Assembly: GCA_039024295.1 (NCBI GenBank) | Contig: JBCDIQ010000130.1 | Location: 1 to 13,701 of the forward strand | Direction of reading: 5' to 3' | Source: JBCDIQ01 sp039024295 | GTDB lineage: Bacteria; Bacteroidota; Bacteroidia; J057 | DNA: 13,701 nucleotides | Shown: positions 11,375-13,701 of the stretch, piece by piece | How positions within the stretch are numbered: the stretch's first letter is position 1 | Layout: the number at the start of each line of letters is the position of its first letter | Made by a program: the position numbers and the translations under genes | The notes under the pieces: model-generated | Told to the model about the DNA's origin: nothing | What the model saw: only the letters and a program-made list of their open reading frames with translations | Database searches by the model: none

Positions 11375-13426
11375 ATGTCCACGCGAAAACTATTGAACTA
11401 TGCCGAAGGGAAGTGGGTGGAATCAAAAGGGGAGGGGAAGCCCCTGTTTCATGCCATTACTGGAGATCCCATTGCCTTGGCCAGCAGTGAAGGCTTAGAT
11501 TTCGGGGCCATGATGGCGTATGGCCGCAAAGTTGGGGGGAAGAAGCTTAGGAAAATGACCTTTCCTGAGCGCGGTCGGATGCTCAAGGCATTGGCCCTTC
11601 ACCTGCTTAAGCACAAGGAACGCTTTTACGAGGTAAGTGCTGCGACAGGGGCTACCCGCGCAGATTCATGGATCGACATAGAAGGTGGGTTTGGCAATTT
11701 GTTTGCTAACGCCAGCCTGCGTCGTCAATTTCCTGACCAGCCCTATTATGTTGATGGCGAATCTGCGATGCTCTCCCGTGAGGGAACCTTTATTGGCCAC
11801 CATATCATGGTGCCAAAAGAGGGGGTGGCTATCCATATCAACGCGTTTAACTTCCCGGTATGGGGAATGCTCGAAAAAGTGGCCGTTAACTGGCTGGCAG
11901 GCGTACCAGCAATTGTCAAACCTGCAACCCTGACTTCCTTTCTGACGGAAGAAGTTGCGAAAGAGATCATCGCTTCGGGGATCTTGCCAGAAGGGGCATT
12001 GCAACTGATTTGTGGCTCGGCCCGTGGAATTCTCGATTATGTAGAATCGCAAGATGTGGTGACCTTCACAGGGTCTGCTGATACAGGGCGGATGTTGAAG
12101 TCCAATCCTCGTTTGGTACAAGAAGCAGTTCCGTTTAATATGGAAGCGGATTCGCTGAATAGCATCGTCCTTGGGCCGGATGTGACCCCGGACATGCCCG
12201 AATTCCAGCAGTTTGTGAAGGAGATTCGAAAAGAAATGACGGTGAAATGCGGCCAAAAATGTACGGCCATTCGCCGGATCATGGTGCCTGAACATTTGGT
12301 AGAAGATGTACAGATTGCCTTGGGCCAAGCTTTGTCCAAGACCACGATTGGCGATCCGGCTGTCGATGGCGTTCGGATGGGCGCGTTGGCTGGTAAGGTG
12401 CAGGTGGCAGAAGTAACTGAAAAAGTCCGGGAACTTGCCAAGCATTCCGAAATTGTCTTTGGCGATTTGGAAGAGTTTGAAGTGGTAGGTGCGGAAAAGG
12501 ACAAAGGGGCTTTTATGTCGCCTATCCTGATGCGCAACGATAATCCTTTTGAAAATTCAGCTGTACACGATATTGAGGCTTTCGGTCCAGTAGCGACTAT
12601 TCTTCCTTTTAAAGATTTGGATGACGCGGTAGAACTGGTGCGCCTCGGAAAAGGGTCTCTATGTTGCAGCATTGCTACGGCCGATAAGGACATTGCCCGT
12701 GATTTCGTATTGGGGGCTGCATCTACGCACGGAAGGATTCTGGTACTCAACCGCGAGTGTGCAAAGGAATCTACTGGTCATGGTTCTCCACTTCCTTTAT
12801 TGGTGCATGGCGGACCTGGGCGAGCAGGTGGAGGAGAGGAAATGGGCGGAAAACGCGGGGTTTTGCATTATATGCAGCGTACGGCGATCCAGGGTTCTCC
12901 AACCATGTTAACCCATATCACACAGGTGTACCAGCAAGGCGGGGAACAGCCTGAAGCCAATCCACATCTGTTCCAGCAGCATTTTGAAGAGCTCACCGTT
13001 GGGGATACTGTATTTACCCATAAGCGGACCATCACCGAGGCCGACATCATCAACTTTGCCAATGTAAGCTGGGACCATTTCTACGCCCATACGGATGCGA
13101 CCTCTTTGGACGGTACCATTTTTGAACAGCGGGTGGCACATGGATATTTTATCTTATCTGCTGCTGCGGGCCTATTTGTACATCCTTCGAAAGGGCCGGT
13201 ATTATTGAACTATGGCCTGGAGGAGTGTCGCTTTGTGAAGCCTGTATATGCTGGGGCCACAATCGGAGTACGGCTTACGGTAAAAGAAAAAGTAGACCAG
13301 GAGAAGCGCGAAGAGGAAGAAGTGGCAAAAGGAATTGTCAAATTCTGGGTAGAAGTATTTGACGAGACGGACGAATTGGTGGCTTTAGCGACCATTCTTA
13401 CCATGGTGAAAAAGCGGGAACAGTAG
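11375..13426 (+). CDS. paaZ: Bifunctional PaaZ: 3-oxo-5,6-dehydrosuberyl-CoA semialdehyde dehydrogenase / oxepin-CoA hydrolase
   Basis: 683 aa, matching fused PaaZ. In aerobic phenylacetate catabolism the C-terminal hydratase opens oxepin-CoA, and the N-terminal dehydrogenase oxidises the resulting semialdehyde with NADP+. The aldehyde dehydrogenase domain covers about 1-525: INAFNFPVWGMLEKVAVNWL, FTGSADTGR, Glu257 in NMEADSLNS and the nucleophile Cys296 in KCGQKCTAIRR. The HGGPGRAGGGEEMGG segment is typical of PaaZ. The MaoC/R-hydratase domain covers about 535-680, with Asp567 and His572 in SWDHFYAHTD, the catalytic D-x4-H pair. No other paa gene is visible. It is the second gene of the holA-paaZ pair and ends at a strong terminator. 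Both active sites look intact. Confidence 0.96.
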   Translation: MSTRKLLNYAEGKWVESKGEGKPLFHAITGDPIALASSEGLDFGAMMAYGRKVGGKKLRKMTFPERGRMLKALALHLLKHKERFYEVSAATGATRADSWIDIEGGFGNLFANASLRRQFPDQPYYVDGESAMLSREGTFIGHHIMVPKEGVAIHINAFNFPVWGMLEKVAVNWLAGVPAIVKPATLTSFLTEEVAKEIIASGILPEGALQLICGSARGILDYVESQDVVTFTGSADTGRMLKSNPRLVQEAVPFNMEADSLNSIVLGPDVTPDMPEFQQFVKEIRKEMTVKCGQKCTAIRRIMVPEHLVEDVQIALGQALSKTTIGDPAVDGVRMGALAGKVQVAEVTEKVRELAKHSEIVFGDLEEFEVVGAEKDKGAFMSPILMRNDNPFENSAVHDIEAFGPVATILPFKDLDDAVELVRLGKGSLCCSIATADKDIARDFVLGAASTHGRILVLNRECAKESTGHGSPLPLLVHGGPGRAGGGEEMGGKRGVLHYMQRTAIQGSPTMLTHITQVYQQGGEQPEANPHLFQQHFEELTVGDTVFTHKRTITEADIINFANVSWDHFYAHTDATSLDGTIFEQRVAHGYFILSAAAGLFVHPSKGPVLLNYGLEECRFVKPVYAGATIGVRLTVKEKVDQEKREEEEVAKGIVKFWVEVFDETDELVALATILTMVKKREQ

Positions 13427-13449
13427 CATCGTTTACCTGAAAATAACTG

Positions 13450-13490
13450 GCCGGAGTTCCTTTCATTTGCAAGGGAGACTCCGGCTTTTT
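13450..13490 (+). terminator. intrinsic terminator after paaZ
   Basis: GCCGGAGT (13450-13457) pairs with ACTCCGGC (13478-13485). An inner pairing of CCTT with AAGG lengthens the stem, and TTTTT follows at 13486-13490. It lies 23 bp after the paaZ stop codon. Confidence 0.88.
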
Positions 13491-13646
13491 AAGCTTTCTG
13501 TTGAAATATGAAAAAAATATCATAGATAAATAAAACTAGGTCATAGTTTGTTTTTTGATAGGTAAAAAATTGAAAAACAGCAATTTATCAATAATTAGGC
13601 TAGGTGAATTGCGGAAAAGTCACATTTGTATTTGAACTTAAACAGA

Positions 13647-13677
13647 TTGAGTTCCCCTCGGTGCTTTCCTACTTTTG
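13647..13677 (+). promoter_or_regulatory. putative Bacteroidota-type promoter reading out of the window
   Basis: TACTTTTG (13670-13677) fits TAnnTTTG exactly. TTG at 13647-13649 (ATTG context) gives a partial -33 element, with a 20-bp spacer. The AT-rich 13491-13701 stretch holds no open frame of note, so this would be the promoter region of a gene starting beyond base 13701. Confidence 0.5.
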
Positions 13678-13701
13678 AAATGTCGCTTGAGAGAAGGACA
13701 C

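Noticed and set aside
11666..12750. Two long antisense open frames (259 and 237 codons) across paaZ
   Set aside because: They lie entirely opposite the strongly conserved paaZ dehydrogenase domain and show no recognisable protein features. They are mirror frames caused by codon bias.

Overview
This window looks like a chromosomal segment of a Bacteroidota bacterium. The Saprospiria or Cytophagia are the likeliest groups, but that is a low-confidence guess. The evidence is: two sites matching the TAnnTTTG -7 promoter element of Bacteroidota; weak or absent Shine-Dalgarno sequences; lipoproteins with a loose lipobox; a DUF5723-like outer-membrane barrel; and an IS200-type transposase of a form common in that phylum. 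No rRNA, tRNA or CRISPR array was seen.

Layout. (1) 2-400, plus strand: the C-terminal part of a DDE transposase, cut by the window edge. (2) 440-8042, minus strand: a seven-gene block. Read in the direction of transcription it holds dapB (lysine and diaminopimelate synthesis), a predicted outer-membrane barrel, two divergent secreted proteins that I read as remote members of the phosphodiester glycosidase (NAGPA) superfamily, and three clear DUF2233/NAGPA-domain proteins in tandem. All five NAGPA-like proteins carry an export signal or lipoprotein signal, although in one the signal lies far from the first ATG. (3) 8143-9131, plus strand: a TonB C-terminal-domain protein and a small lipoprotein, divergent from dapB and probably one operon. 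(4) 9164-10175: an IS200/RAYT-type tyrosine transposase followed by four REP-like hairpin units, two in one orientation and two inverted. (5) 10249-13426, plus strand: holA (clamp-loader delta subunit) and a full-length fused paaZ (phenylacetate ring cleavage and aldehyde oxidation), closed by a strong terminator. (6) 13491-13701: an AT-rich tail with a good promoter that presumably drives a gene beyond the window.

Two things stand out. One is the tandem expansion of five exported NAGPA-fold-like proteins. Their fold motifs line up, while their N-termini differ: a coiled spacer, a lipid anchor or no spacer. They may act together on an envelope or extracellular phosphodiester-linked glycan, which is inference. 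The other is that four intergenic spacers are made of degenerate 7-bp tandem repeats. One type has the consensus WWWRCCT. The other is a head-to-head pair, WWCAGTT and AACTGWW, that can fold into a long hairpin. The holA-paaZ spacer is exactly 16 such heptads from stop codon to start codon. A third repeat type, with four inverted repeats in about 165 bp, lies in the 5' part of one DUF2233 reading frame and makes its start uncertain.
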